DNA of 64,000 nt. It comes from Candidatus Poribacteria bacterium (lineage in GTDB: Bacteria > Poribacteria > WGA-4E > WGA-3G). Each line of letters begins with the position of its first letter. Position 1 is the first letter of the stretch. The DNA lies in assembly GCA_026706025.1 (NCBI GenBank), contig JAPOZO010000084.1, positions 62,001-126,000 on the forward strand. Direction: 5' to 3'. The position numbers and the translations under genes are program-made. Shown here in pieces: positions 1 through 9,871 of the stretch. The notes under the pieces were generated by a model that saw only the letters and a list, made by a program, of their open reading frames with translations, did not search any database and had not been told where the DNA came from.

Positions 1-892
1 CCTGTTTTTCTCTGTTTTTCGTGCTGATTAAGGACATCCCAACCACAGCAACGACAAATCCAATAACTGTGCCCCACAAGCCAAATTCAGGTGTATGCGC
101 ACTTATTTGTATGCCAGTTTTGTTTACAATATGGTAGGTATAAAAATAATTGATATAGTGTGACAAAAGAACACCCAATCCAATGCCACTGCCAATGAAA
201 ATCGGTACCTTGGATTTCCAGAGAGTTTGCCGCCACAGCATGTAGAAGTTAATCCCAACGATGGTGATCGTTGCAATCAAAGCAATTGTAATAAGCAGAT
301 GCCATTTCGCAAGATCAAAACCTGAAAAGGAACTTCCAGCACCTATTCCCTCCCACGGTAGGAAGAAGCAAGCAAGCGCACCAATCGCTGCAGCATGTGC
401 GATAAACCATGCGTATCGTTCATCCACAAACATTTCAGATTGCTCTTCTGTCTTTTCTGATCTGGTTAAGAATACGCCAACACCGGCAACGACGAATCCA
501 ATAACTGTCCCCCAAACACCAAATCTGAGAATGAGTTGAAGATTTTCAGTCTCCGCTATATACGACCTTTCAACCAACCTTGTATAAACAGAGTATTCCG
601 ACCATAGCACCCCAAATCCGATAATGCTATTAATGAGAATTAACACTCTGGATTTCCATGGCGTTCCTCGGATTATCATATAGAGACTTGAACAGATAAT
701 TAGTAGACACGCAACGAAAGCGATTGCAATAAGTGGGTTGTTATGGATGCCCATCAATCCTGAGAAAGTTTCGCTCATCGGACGACTGTCCACTTTTATT
801 TTCACCCACGGCAAGAAGAAACAAGCAAGCGCAATAATCCCACCGAGTGGCGTGATAAATTGTGTCCATCGCGTTGCTTGATGCGTGTCCAT
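1..892 (-). CDS. Multi-pass membrane protein with an internal duplication (partial)
   Basis: Family not recognised. The ATG at 892 is preceded by AGGAGA, and the reading frame stays open to the window edge, giving 297 codons with the C-terminus missing. The protein is two copies of a unit of about 150 residues. Each unit starts with an ALACFFLPW segment (around residues 21-29 and 172-180), continues with two hydrophobic helices and a TPWKSRV/TLWKSKV linker, and ends with WGTVIGFVVA followed by a charged linker. The protein is almost entirely hydrophobic and must sit in the membrane. It begins 8 bases after the slipin gene, so the two are probably cotranscribed and the protein may be a slipin partner (inference from position). 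Confidence 0.75.
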   Translation of the reverse strand, partial: MDTHQATRWTQFITPLGGIIALACFFLPWVKIKVDSRPMSETFSGLMGIHNNPLIAIAFVACLLIICSSLYMIIRGTPWKSRVLILINSIIGFGVLWSEYSVYTRLVERSYIAETENLQLILRFGVWGTVIGFVVAGVGVFLTRSEKTEEQSEMFVDERYAWFIAHAAAIGALACFFLPWEGIGAGSSFSGFDLAKWHLLITIALIATITIVGINFYMLWRQTLWKSKVPIFIGSGIGLGVLLSHYINYFYTYHIVNKTGIQISAHTPEFGLWGTVIGFVVAVVGMSLISTKNREKQ

Positions 893-900
893 ATTCTCTC

Positions 901-1665
901 CTAATCTGTCAGTTTTTCGAGGAACGGACTCAGCAAATCAATCGGGATTGGGAAGACGACGGTTGAGTTTTTCTCTGCACTGACCTCCACCAATGCCTGT
1001 AGGAACCGCAGCTGCACCGCTGTTGGCGTTTTGCTGAGGATTTCAGCGGCATCGGTTAACACTTGTGCCGATTCAAATTCACCTTCGGCGTGTGTGACTT
1101 TGGCGCGGCGTTCACGCTCCGCTTCCGCCTGTTTCGCCATGGCGCGTTGCATTTCGACGGGGAGGTCTACGTGTTTAATCTCCATCGCCAGCACTTCAAC
1201 ACCCCACGGTTCACAATGCTTTTTGATAATATCTTCCAAATCCTGATTCAGCTTTTCGCGTTCGGAGAGTAGGTCGTCGAGTTCGGCGCGTCCGAGCACG
1301 CTACGGAGTGTCGTCTGTGCGACTTGGGAAATCGCGAAACCGAAGTCCTCGACTTCAATCACTGCCCTATCCGCTTCAGTTACCCTGAAGCTAAGAACGG
1401 CATTGACACTCACGGAAACGTTATCTTTTGTAATAACATCTTGTGGGGTGACATCGTTGACGATAACACGGAGGCTGATTTTCTGCATCCGCTCAATCCA
1501 GAACGGAATCATAAACACGAGGCCGGGACCGCGAGTCCCTGTCAATCGTCCGAGACGGAAAATAACGGCGCGCTCGTATTCTTTGAGGATCCTAACGCTT
1601 GTCGCCAACAGAATAACGACAAATACGGTAATGGCAAAATAGATTGGCTCAATTTGTGGTAGCAT
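901..1665 (-). CDS. Slipin / stomatin-like SPFH-domain membrane protein
   Basis: Members of this family form membrane-anchored oligomers that organise membrane microdomains and often pair with proteases. One N-terminal transmembrane helix (about residues 8-25 from the chosen start) is followed by the SPFH domain with the stomatin-type stretches [23 protein letters not shown] and [16 protein letters not shown] charged helix, [18 protein letters not shown], follows. A GTG start at 1740 is possible, but the ATG at 1665 has AAGGA upstream and puts the helix at the N-terminus as the family has it, so I prefer it. The length of about 254 residues is normal. No NfeD-type protease is seen next to it; instead the duplicated membrane protein follows 8 bases downstream. 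Confidence 0.9.
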   Translation of the reverse strand: MLPQIEPIYFAITVFVVILLATSVRILKEYERAVIFRLGRLTGTRGPGLVFMIPFWIERMQKISLRVIVNDVTPQDVITKDNVSVSVNAVLSFRVTEADRAVIEVEDFGFAISQVAQTTLRSVLGRAELDDLLSEREKLNQDLEDIIKKHCEPWGVEVLAMEIKHVDLPVEMQRAMAKQAEAERERRAKVTHAEGEFESAQVLTDAAEILSKTPTAVQLRFLQALVEVSAEKNSTVVFPIPIDLLSPFLEKLTD

Positions 1666-1788
1666 ATTTTTAATTTTCCTTGCGGTTCGTTGAGGTGAAT
1701 TTGAATATTGACGATCCTCTACGTAGAATTGAAGAAACACCCAAGCAAAAACCCTTCCACTTCGTTTCAGGCTTGGTTTCTGATGTTA

Positions 1789-2946
1789 TCAAGTGGAGTA
1801 GCCAGTAATGTCGCGAGCCTTCTGGAAAAAATCACGTTTACGCGATGTGTTGATCTGCCATTGCACCGGTACGGATTGGTAACCGTGGTAATAATCGTTT
1901 TCACCCGGGTCAAAGTATCCCCACGATGCGTATTGGCTGACAGCAGCGACGAAGTTGTTCAAGGGTTTATCGAAATCGAAATGATCGTCTTCGTTGAAAA
2001 GGATCGGCATCGGACGGTATCCCGGTACCTCGCGGGTCTGTTGGACCATCTCAATAATGCGGTTCGGGTCCTTGACACCGTTGCCATGCACGAGCAGAAA
2101 ATCTGAGGAACGCACAACATTTTCCAGTGGCACCTTACCACCCCCGTAACTCGTTCCAACGAGGAATCTATTACCGTTATGTGTCGTCGCTTTGACCTGT
2201 TCAATCAATTCGTGTACCCGTTGTGGCATTAGAATTTCATGGGTATATGCCCTGACGTTGCATTCGTTGTTCACCTCAATGATAACGTTGGTATACCCCT
2301 TGTCGAAGAGCCAGCCCGTTGCATTGTCCACAGCACGTTTGACGGCGTTCTCGTCTTCAACCCGTTGGTCCTGCCCGAAATAGAAATAACCGAGAATGAC
2401 AACCATGCCGAGCGTGTCGGCAAAATCAATGATGCGTTCAAGTCGCGATAGATAATCAGGGTTCAGGCTGCCATCGGCTTCAATACCGGAGTTGTGCCAC
2501 GGCTGTGCTTTGGAGTAACCTTCGGGACTACCGCCTTGGAGGTTGATCGTGAACGCCAATACGCCGTGCGCGCGCCATGTCGGCATCGCGGCTAAAAATT
2601 CGCGGGTATTGCGTTCGGGGTCCCATTCTCCAGTGTCCGGGTATTCCCAGAGATGTATAGTCTCTGGGTTCCTGTCATCAAAGATACCCTGCACCATGCG
2701 GGTGTTGATGAGCAACCCTTCGATTTTGTTATCTTGGTAGAAACGCCCTGGGTAGGTAATTTCGCCGTTAATGTAAAATGCATCGTCAACGATACTAACT
2801 GCAGTCTTCATTTCTGCTTCCTTTTCGTTCATACGCTTATTAATATGAGTTTCATGGTTGTCCGCGTATAGTTGCTTGGGATTCTTAACGAGAAACATTC
2901 CCGCCAACGCGGTGCTTCCGTTAATCAAAAAATGTCTACGGTTCAT
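1789..2946 (-). CDS. Secreted GH5-like glycoside hydrolase family protein
   Basis: The N-terminus MNRRHFLINGSTALAG looks like a twin-arginine export signal. The rest reads as a TIM-barrel hydrolase of the cellulase-like superfamily. A strand ending IIEVNNECN supplies the likely acid/base glutamate, and ILFNEDDH near the C-terminal third the likely nucleophile, as in clan GH-A (family knowledge plus inference). The substrate cannot be told. I chose the ATG at 2946 over the GTG at 2961 because GGTGG lies just ahead of it and the RR motif then sits at the end. The gene follows the DUF4175 gene by 17 bases and is probably its operon partner, so the enzyme may act at the cell envelope. Confidence 0.75.
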   Translation of the reverse strand: MNRRHFLINGSTALAGMFLVKNPKQLYADNHETHINKRMNEKEAEMKTAVSIVDDAFYINGEITYPGRFYQDNKIEGLLINTRMVQGIFDDRNPETIHLWEYPDTGEWDPERNTREFLAAMPTWRAHGVLAFTINLQGGSPEGYSKAQPWHNSGIEADGSLNPDYLSRLERIIDFADTLGMVVILGYFYFGQDQRVEDENAVKRAVDNATGWLFDKGYTNVIIEVNNECNVRAYTHEILMPQRVHELIEQVKATTHNGNRFLVGTSYGGGKVPLENVVRSSDFLLVHGNGVKDPNRIIEMVQQTREVPGYRPMPILFNEDDHFDFDKPLNNFVAAVSQYASWGYFDPGENDYYHGYQSVPVQWQINTSRKRDFFQKARDITGYST

Positions 2947-2963
2947 GAATTTTTCCACCACGC

Positions 2964-5900
2964 TTACTGGGTCTTCTGCGAAAGTGCTTTAAAATAGCGT
3001 CGCAATTGTTCTCGATACTGGAACGGAATGTCCTCAAGTTCCTTTGCGTCAGGTGTAACTTCTAACTTCTGAACGATTTCGAGGAGTTCGGGATGCAGAG
3101 GTGGTACCTCCTGTGCAGGCGTTTCAGGCTTTTTCGCCACCTCGGCTTTGCGCTGTTTACCGACGTCCCGTTTTTGCAACGATTTTAAGCTGTCAAGCAT
3201 CCGTGTCAGGATTTGCGCCTGCCTATTGAGCACTTGCTCGTCGAGTTCACCTTGCCGGAGTGCTTGTTCAACTTCTGTCATGTCCTCAGCGACGTCTTCA
3301 AGACTTCCCAACATTTGTGCCATCTGTTCTGCGCGCTCAGCGAGGCGTTCGGTGGCTTCCCTGATGAGCTGCTGTTGGGCGGCGAGTTGACGCATCATCT
3401 GTTCAAACCCCGGCGTTTGTCCCTGTTCTCGCATCTGCTGACTCAGATTTTGCGCCATTTGATTCAACTGTTCCTGACTCTCGGCAAGCTGCTGGAGCTG
3501 CTCCAACAGGTTTTCCATCCCACTGGCACCCATCTGTTGGTTCATCTGTGCCATTGCGTCAAGGAGTTCAAAGATCGCCTGATTCAGATCGGCAAGTGCG
3601 GTTCTCTGAATTGGTGTAGCGAGGCTGGGTTGCCTGTCCTCCAAGGCACGCGCCGCACGCGCAAGCGCGTCATTTGAGGCATTCAGATGCCACACAACCT
3701 CAGGTGGGACTTCCATTTGTCGGTTACCGAGTTCCCAAAGCTTGTTGGCAAGTTGCGCGATACCTTCTGCGGTACTGAGTTCATCCGCTGCCAGATTCTG
3801 CAATTGTAAGATCTCACTCGGCATATAAGCCTCTGTCTGTCCAGCAATGATGAGGTCGTTCGTTTTAGAAAGCACTTCCTCATGGAGATGTGAGAGGTGC
3901 AGTCCGCTTTGAACGGCTTCACGCATCGCGGTCAAGGTTTCGTTCGCGTTCGCGCCTTCCATAAATTCCAAGGCGTTATCCAAACCTTGTGCGAGTTCTG
4001 TCAGCGTCTGTTCCGCCTCTCTGCCAGATTCAAGAGCCTCTCTGTTCTGTCCGCTTCGGAGATTTTCACTGGTCGTTTCAAGCGTTTCCGATAGGTTATG
4101 ATCCTTGGTAAACTGGTTGAGACGTTTGATTTCATCTGCGAGACGTTCTATCTGCGGTGGCGCGTTCTCCTTGTTCTCGGCGAGTGCTTTCATCTCGGTA
4201 CCGAGTTCGTCTAAGTCTCCGCTGAGCTTGTCGAATTCTTCACCGACGCGATCCTCCTTTTGTGCCAGTTCATTTGCGGGTGCGGTGTCGGGAGATGTCT
4301 CCAAAGTATCCATCAGTTCCTTCTGCTGTTCAGCGAGTGCCTTCGCCTGTTTCGCGGCGGCTTCGAGTTCCTGTTGGAGAAGAATCTGTTCATAGAGCGA
4401 TTTGGCGCGTTCCAACTGCTGTAAGAACCGTTCTTGGCTGAGGTTCGCCTCCATCATTGATCTCTCCTGTTCACTCACCTGCTGCTTCGCCAATGCCTCA
4501 GATAACTTCCGCAGGATCTCTTTATGTTCCTCGGAGAGTGCCTGCTCCATCAGTTCCTGCAGTTCCTGATACTTCTGTATCGTCTCAGTGTCAAAGAGTT
4601 GCTTCTGCTCCATATCCTCTGCTGTCCGCTGCATATCTTCGACTAACCGCTTTGCCTCCTGTTCAATCTGTTTCTGGTTTTCAAGCACCTGTTGCATCAA
4701 GTTTTCATCGTTGAAAGTGAGTTCTTGGCTTTTCCTAATTTTACCGAGGAGCGTATCAATTAAACCTGTTGCATCTGCTTGCTCATCGACGAGTTCCTCA
4801 AGACCTTGCTGCTCTGTTTCCTGTTCAGCCGCAACTGAATCGTATAATTCGGAGAGCGATGGGAAGCGGAGTGTATAGGTAGGCGACTTGCCGATATTTG
4901 GACCTGAAACATTGTCGTTATCCAGAGCCTGGACGTAATAAGCAAGCACTTCACCCGGGAAAATGCCAATCCGATCTACATCCCACCTGTATGCGACAGA
5001 GACGGATCTACGTATAGGCACGTTCTCCACACCCCACCGCTTTAAAGGCACGTTCGCTTCTTCGGCACCCTCTGCCTCAACACGATATACCAATTGGAGT
5101 GCTTGTATACCGTAGTCATCCGTCGCCTCCGCCTTTAGGTCCACCAACATGGCATTATCCAAAACGGTATCCCGCGCCGGTGAAACGATATTGACATCAG
5201 GTACGGCATCTTTGAAAACGGTAAGCGTATAACTAATAGGGTCACGATTTTTAAAACCCTCAATATCGGTAATTTGGATACGGTAGTTTCCGCTCTGCTG
5301 GGCAATGAAGCTGCCTCGCATTGTCCGAGGGATAGGATTCGCTTCCGGCAGCTGCCCATCTGCACCCGGCTGCGGAATCGTTTCCGGTAGGTGTCGCGCT
5401 GTAATCTCTAATTCGACATCATCGGATTCTTCAAATGCGAGGGATGCCGCCGTAAGGGGTTTGTTACTTTCACCTGTAAATACGATCTCCGTTCCGAAGA
5501 GCACCTGTATATCACCGGTGTTTGCTGGAAACGTCTGCGATTGCAGTTGTGTGTAGGCGGGGTAGTTAAGCCGATACTGGAATTGGGTAACAATCGGTTC
5601 GTCGCTGATCGTCACTTGATACTGTGACGATGCTACCGCTTCGGCAGAAATATAGTATTGTAGGGGACGGGTAACATTTTCGAGCGTCAGATGATAGGAA
5701 GAGGCAGTGCCGGGAACTTGTTGATCACTGGCGCGTTGCATCGGCATCGATTGCCATTCTACGGCTGCCGTTTGCGCATTACCGTCACCGATGCGGTAGT
5801 AAAGTGTAACGGGCGCGCCGAGGTGTCCGCTCACTTTTGCGGCGACGTTAACATCGGTGCCGCGTTCGACTTGCGTGCTACCGGGATGGATTTCTGTAAT

Positions 5901-6554
5901 CTGAATGGCTTTCTTCAGGTTCTCTTGAGCGTTTGGTAGTGTCCGTGGCAAAGTCTGGAAGGTCGCAGCAAAACCGTTGAATGCGTTGGGTAAAAGAAAA
6001 TGGGTAATAAGCAGAAGTCCTACGCCAGCGACAGCGATACCCGCGTTCCGTTTAATTTTTTGAAATTCGGATTGAAACACCTCTCTCCGCTGAATGTGTT
6101 CCATATCTTGATCGGTCTGGATGATGAGATGTTCAATAAATTCTGGGGCATAGCCGAGCCGATTATCTGTCAAGTTCTTCCAAAGTTGTACGGCACTGAG
6201 AATCCGGTTCTCTGACGCGAGTTCGCTCTGGCCTTGTGTCGATTCGAGACGCGATGCGACCGCAGCGTCTGTGAACCTTTTGCAGAGCGGTATAATAAGC
6301 GAGCGGATCACTATGTAGACAGCAACCCCGATTGACAATAAAAGGATCCCGATACGTACCCAGCGTAAGAACGGAGCCTGCCCTATTTGGAAACTGACGT
6401 TTAGAATGGCGAGCACACCGACCATAACAAGTGTTAGCATACCGACGCACTTCAGCACGCCTTCAGAGAAAGTGAGCCACCACCACTGTCGCCGGGTGGT
6501 CTGCAACTGAGCAATGAGGCTTTCGTAGGCATTGTTTACATTTTGTCTGTCCAT
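2964..6554 (-). CDS. DUF4175-family giant membrane-anchored coiled-coil protein
   Basis: This 1196-residue protein has three hydrophobic segments near the N-terminus (roughly residues 20-50, 65-90 and 170-195). A beta-rich, Ig-like extracytoplasmic region follows to about residue 570, with stretches such as YYISAEAVAS and YYVQALDNDNVSGPN. The remaining half is Gln/Glu-rich coiled coil. This layout, and the DUF4159 and VWA genes directly upstream, fit the DUF4175 family, whose function is unknown. AAGGAC lies ahead of the ATG. The coiled-coil half suggests a scaffold or tether spanning the periplasm (inference). Repeats of QMREQG and EQLNQMAQ type make this half low-complexity. I am confident of the architecture, less so of any role. 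Confidence 0.85.
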   Translation of the reverse strand: MDRQNVNNAYESLIAQLQTTRRQWWWLTFSEGVLKCVGMLTLVMVGVLAILNVSFQIGQAPFLRWVRIGILLLSIGVAVYIVIRSLIIPLCKRFTDAAVASRLESTQGQSELASENRILSAVQLWKNLTDNRLGYAPEFIEHLIIQTDQDMEHIQRREVFQSEFQKIKRNAGIAVAGVGLLLITHFLLPNAFNGFAATFQTLPRTLPNAQENLKKAIQITEIHPGSTQVERGTDVNVAAKVSGHLGAPVTLYYRIGDGNAQTAAVEWQSMPMQRASDQQVPGTASSYHLTLENVTRPLQYYISAEAVASSQYQVTISDEPIVTQFQYRLNYPAYTQLQSQTFPANTGDIQVLFGTEIVFTGESNKPLTAASLAFEESDDVELEITARHLPETIPQPGADGQLPEANPIPRTMRGSFIAQQSGNYRIQITDIEGFKNRDPISYTLTVFKDAVPDVNIVSPARDTVLDNAMLVDLKAEATDDYGIQALQLVYRVEAEGAEEANVPLKRWGVENVPIRRSVSVAYRWDVDRIGIFPGEVLAYYVQALDNDNVSGPNIGKSPTYTLRFPSLSELYDSVAAEQETEQQGLEELVDEQADATGLIDTLLGKIRKSQELTFNDENLMQQVLENQKQIEQEAKRLVEDMQRTAEDMEQKQLFDTETIQKYQELQELMEQALSEEHKEILRKLSEALAKQQVSEQERSMMEANLSQERFLQQLERAKSLYEQILLQQELEAAAKQAKALAEQQKELMDTLETSPDTAPANELAQKEDRVGEEFDKLSGDLDELGTEMKALAENKENAPPQIERLADEIKRLNQFTKDHNLSETLETTSENLRSGQNREALESGREAEQTLTELAQGLDNALEFMEGANANETLTAMREAVQSGLHLSHLHEEVLSKTNDLIIAGQTEAYMPSEILQLQNLAADELSTAEGIAQLANKLWELGNRQMEVPPEVVWHLNASNDALARAARALEDRQPSLATPIQRTALADLNQAIFELLDAMAQMNQQMGASGMENLLEQLQQLAESQEQLNQMAQNLSQQMREQGQTPGFEQMMRQLAAQQQLIREATERLAERAEQMAQMLGSLEDVAEDMTEVEQALRQGELDEQVLNRQAQILTRMLDSLKSLQKRDVGKQRKAEVAKKPETPAQEVPPLHPELLEIVQKLEVTPDAKELEDIPFQYREQLRRYFKALSQKTQ

Positions 6555-6621
6555 TCTATTTGTCCTTTTGTTAGAGGCATTTAGTTTTAAGAAATCCTTG
6601 AATTTGATGTCTTTTTTGCCA

Positions 6622-6720
6622 ATCCGGTGCGGTTGGGAATGCAGATCGCATGAATCAACGGTATGAATGCCTTATGGGCATTCCCCGAGGTGTGTACACC
6701 GCAAAACCGCACCTACCGGG
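6622..6720. repeat. Small palindromic intergenic element (family R2), copy 1
   Basis: The 98-base element starts with CCGGTGCGGTT and ends with AACCGCACCTACCGG, so its ends are inverted repeats. Two internal blocks recur at 14892-14995 in the same relative arrangement but the opposite orientation. Block b is ATCCGGTGCGGTT followed by GGGAATGCAGATCGC (6622-6649). Block a is GCGGTTTTGCGGTGTAC, read on the minus strand (6688-6712). It lies between the DUF4175 and DUF4159 genes, so it sits inside an operon. It has no coding capacity and looks like a tiny non-autonomous element. Confidence 0.7.
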
Positions 6721-6733
6721 TTGGTTACTTCTT

Positions 6734-7426
6734 TTAATGTGTTAGCGCGTACACAGCAATATTAACCGCCATCTTTGCAGCGAGCTCCCGTACCTGTGGC
6801 GTATCCTCTGGGTGTACATCGGCATCTTCAAGTCCATCACCGATATCGGAACTGTAAACGTAGTAGACAACCATTCGTCCATCGTGAAAGAGTCCAAATC
6901 CTTGTGCTGGCTCGCCATCGTGTTCATGAATTTTCGGTAACCCTTTCAACTCGTAGAAACACCGGTAAATTAGATGTGTATTCGGTATCGGTTGCAATTC
7001 TTGTTCGGGAAACACCCTTTGCATTTCACGCCTAAAGCTCTCGTCGAGTCCGTAATCATCGTTGGCAAAGAGAAATCCACCGTTCATCAAGTAGTCTCGT
7101 AATGCTTCAACCTCCGCTTCGGTCAGTTGAATATTGCCGTGTCCTACAAGGTATAGCATCGGATACTGGTAAAGCGTATGATCCGTTAGTTTCAGAATTA
7201 CACGAGCCTCAGCGGTCTCAATATCCGCCCGCGTTCGGAGGAGTCTGAGCCAATTTTTAATAACAGTTGCGTCTCCGTACCAATCACCACCGCCGCTATA
7301 ATGCACCTGAGCGATGGTCATTGGAACCTCGGAGGCGAGCAGCCTTTGTCCTATAAACAGACCCACTGCTGTGCAAAATAGGAGGCAGCCGATAAAAAAA
7401 GGATTCCATCTTATGAATCGTATCAT
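6734..7426 (-). CDS. DUF4159-domain protein
   Basis: An N-terminal signal or anchor helix (WNPFFIGCLLFCTAVGLFIG) is followed by a DUF4159 domain. This is recognised from GGFLFANDDYG, the stretch GLPKIHEHDG and the ending FGLFHDGRMVVYYVYSSDIGD, which are characteristic of the family. The fold is related to class I glutamine amidotransferases, but the biochemical role is unknown. The ATG at 7426 has GGAG nine bases upstream and lies 14 bases after the VWA gene's stop, so I prefer it to a more upstream start that would overlap that gene. DUF4159 proteins usually sit in MoxR/DUF58/VWA (Bat-like) clusters. Here only the VWA protein and DUF4175 flank it. Confidence 0.88.
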   Translation of the reverse strand: MIRFIRWNPFFIGCLLFCTAVGLFIGQRLLASEVPMTIAQVHYSGGGDWYGDATVIKNWLRLLRTRADIETAEARVILKLTDHTLYQYPMLYLVGHGNIQLTEAEVEALRDYLMNGGFLFANDDYGLDESFRREMQRVFPEQELQPIPNTHLIYRCFYELKGLPKIHEHDGEPAQGFGLFHDGRMVVYYVYSSDIGDGLEDADVHPEDTPQVRELAAKMAVNIAVYALTH

Positions 7427-7440
7427 GGCATACTGCTCCG

Positions 7441-9807
7441 CTAAGTCAACCCAATCCGTTTCCGTAAAAACCATTCTGTGCCTAACAATCCGACGACCAT
7501 AATGAGAATCAACGGATGGCTCCAGAGTTCCCGTTCTGCATCAACAAATACCTGATTTTGGACCTTGACAACATTTTCGGGTAATGATTCTGCATCCGCC
7601 ATTGCAAAATAGGCACCACCGGTTTCCGATGCGAGTTTCTTCAAAAGGGCTTCGTTGAGTTGCGGTGCCTCTAATTCGGCGAGTTGTGGATGAACGTGGA
7701 TATCAATTTGATCTTCGCCCAACGTCTGATGCGTAGTTCTCGCTGTTGCCCGGATCCGGTAAGTGCCATTTTGTAGTAACGAAAATTGGGTGCTATAGAG
7801 ATTACCGGTTTCAGTAGCGGTCTCGGTTGCGCGCTCGGTTATACCGCGGATTTGGAGTTGGAAGGGCGCGCCTTCAGGCGGAACAACTTCAAATTGAACG
7901 GTTGCATCTGTCTGTGTTGCGCGGTAGGCTTCAGAATATAGATACGCCGTAACCGTGGCTGTGTCGCCGATAGCATAACTGTTGGCATCCGTGGTAAGGT
8001 GCAATTGATCGTCATCGGTATTTGTTGCCATCCATCGCAGGACCTGCGCCCAGAAGCGTAAATAAATGTCTTGATAACGGGTATCTTTAAAAGTATTGAC
8101 CCCGAAATCCCAATTCCAGAGTCCTTCTGCTGCGATCAATAGGCTTTTTCCCAAGCCCGTTCGCTGCAGCATCAGGATAGGCACCCCTTTTCCGCTTTCC
8201 ATGAGAGCGGTGGCACCACCTCTCAAACGAAACCCACTAAAGGATCGAGACAATGCTGGCATATTTCGCCACGTAGATACGTTATTATCGGCTAAGGACG
8301 AAACTTGATTTGATTGCGTGTCCATAAGCTGCAACATCGGGTGAAATATACCGGATGCGGTCGGTTGTACAATGAATTCAGTATCGTGTCTACGACAGCC
8401 GTTTCGTGGAATCTCAATCGGCAGCAGCTGCGCCAATTCCGTATTTCGTAGCCCATTGGTCCCGAGCATCCTGCGAGACGGGAGAAATATAATCGGTTTT
8501 CCTTGTACCTCAACGAAATCAACAATTGCGCGTTGCTGTGCAGCGGTCAGATGTTCGCTCCCTAAGTCGCCTAAAATCAATACATCGTATTTGGCAAGCT
8601 GCAGCCGTGTTTCAGGGAATCGCGCGGTTTCCGATGCTGGCGTCGTTTGTGGGTAATACCCATCTAAGCGACTGAGCAGACTACCCGCTGGTGGAAACCG
8701 CTTCGCGCTGTTCTTTAACAAGATGGCACAAGTCGCCTCAATATCAGGGTCTCGTTGGAGGGCACGTTTCAGGTATGTGTATTCCCATCTGGGTCTACCT
8801 TCGAGATAGAAAACATTGAGCTTTGCTTTCACAACTTTCACGGAAAATGTTTTTTGATTGTTCGCCGCTGTCAATTCACCATCAAGCACTGGAAACTCGA
8901 CGGTATATTGAAAGTTTCCTTCAACTTGCGGTGTCAATTTCAGCTCAACGACCTGTTTTGTGGTAGCACTCGCGGAAGTTGCGTCCTGAGGTTTGTCAAA
9001 GATGAGTGTCGCACTATCTACAAGCGTTTTACGCGTCATCTCCCGCAAAGAGAGTTGTGCCGTTTTACCAGTATATCCGGCTTGTGCAACTGTTACACGG
9101 ATGATACTCTCATGGTTTGTATAGGCAATCGGTGGATAATCAATATGTTGGATCTGAACGTCTTTGGGTGGTTCCGCAGAACCGACACCTATTGCATAAA
9201 CAGGCACCCCTAACCCGGTAATATCTTCTAAAGGGAATTGCCCAGAGTTATGTCCGCCATCTGTAACAAGCAGCATCCCTGCGGTGTTTTGCCCCTTCCA
9301 GGCTGCTGCCGCTTCCCGTATAGCCGTTCCAATATCAGTGAGCGTTCCGTTCGGTTCAAACTGTGGCAGTGCTTCGGCATCAAGGTCTTGTGGTAACACC
9401 GTGCTTTGATGGAGTCCCGTATCGAAAGGATAAAGATGCACCTCGAACCGGTCGCGTAAAGCCTGTAGGAATTGCTTTTCCCCATTGAACAGCAATTGAT
9501 TCACCTGACTCAGCCGAGAGACAGATGTTTCACCCATAGAAGCATCAACAAGGTTCATGCTTTTCGAGGTATCCACTAAAATGGAAAGATGCGTCGGTGG
9601 TGTAATGTCCTTCTTTTCAATGATGACGGGTGCTAAGAGACAACAGAGCAAGATCGACGCTGCACAGATGCGCATTGCGATGAGTAAAAATCGATACCTC
9701 GGATGCATAGGCTGTGTCACCCGTAGGTAAACAAATACAGTTACACCGATGACAATACCGATACCGAGTACAACTGCCCACCCGGGCAAAAAATAGGTGA
9801 ATCGCAT
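7441..9807 (-). CDS. VWA-domain / glutamine-amidotransferase-like membrane protein
   Basis: This 788-residue protein has two N-terminal helices (about residues 7-28 and 42-62), then a von Willebrand A domain with the MIDAS sequence DTSKSM and a VTDGGHNSG loop. A beta-rich linker follows, then a GATase-like domain (FYLEGRPRWEYTYLKRAL, LILGDLGSEHLTAAQ) that lacks an obvious catalytic Cys. A C-terminal helix (LILIMVVGLLGTEWFL) ends it. Proteins of this build occur in Bat-like/DUF4159 clusters in several phyla. The bulk is predicted to face the periplasm, where the VWA domain could bind a metal-dependent partner. It is the first gene of the minus-strand operon and has a near-consensus promoter directly upstream. 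No catalytic function can be assigned. Confidence 0.88.
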   Translation of the reverse strand: MRFTYFLPGWAVVLGIGIVIGVTVFVYLRVTQPMHPRYRFLLIAMRICAASILLCCLLAPVIIEKKDITPPTHLSILVDTSKSMNLVDASMGETSVSRLSQVNQLLFNGEKQFLQALRDRFEVHLYPFDTGLHQSTVLPQDLDAEALPQFEPNGTLTDIGTAIREAAAAWKGQNTAGMLLVTDGGHNSGQFPLEDITGLGVPVYAIGVGSAEPPKDVQIQHIDYPPIAYTNHESIIRVTVAQAGYTGKTAQLSLREMTRKTLVDSATLIFDKPQDATSASATTKQVVELKLTPQVEGNFQYTVEFPVLDGELTAANNQKTFSVKVVKAKLNVFYLEGRPRWEYTYLKRALQRDPDIEATCAILLKNSAKRFPPAGSLLSRLDGYYPQTTPASETARFPETRLQLAKYDVLILGDLGSEHLTAAQQRAIVDFVEVQGKPIIFLPSRRMLGTNGLRNTELAQLLPIEIPRNGCRRHDTEFIVQPTASGIFHPMLQLMDTQSNQVSSLADNNVSTWRNMPALSRSFSGFRLRGGATALMESGKGVPILMLQRTGLGKSLLIAAEGLWNWDFGVNTFKDTRYQDIYLRFWAQVLRWMATNTDDDQLHLTTDANSYAIGDTATVTAYLYSEAYRATQTDATVQFEVVPPEGAPFQLQIRGITERATETATETGNLYSTQFSLLQNGTYRIRATARTTHQTLGEDQIDIHVHPQLAELEAPQLNEALLKKLASETGGAYFAMADAESLPENVVKVQNQVFVDAERELWSHPLILIMVVGLLGTEWFLRKRIGLT

Positions 9808-9833
9808 ATATGTTCTAATCCCTTCTACAACAT

Positions 9834-9863
9834 ATTATAGTGTACTTAGCGGATTGATGTCAA
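9834..9863 (-). promoter_or_regulatory. Sigma70-type promoter of the VWA/DUF4159/DUF4175 operon
   Basis: On the minus strand TTGACA (9858-9863) and TATAAT (9834-9839) are separated by 18 bases. Transcription would start about 20 bases before the ATG at 9807. Confidence 0.75.
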
Positions 9864-9871
9864 ACGGAATT

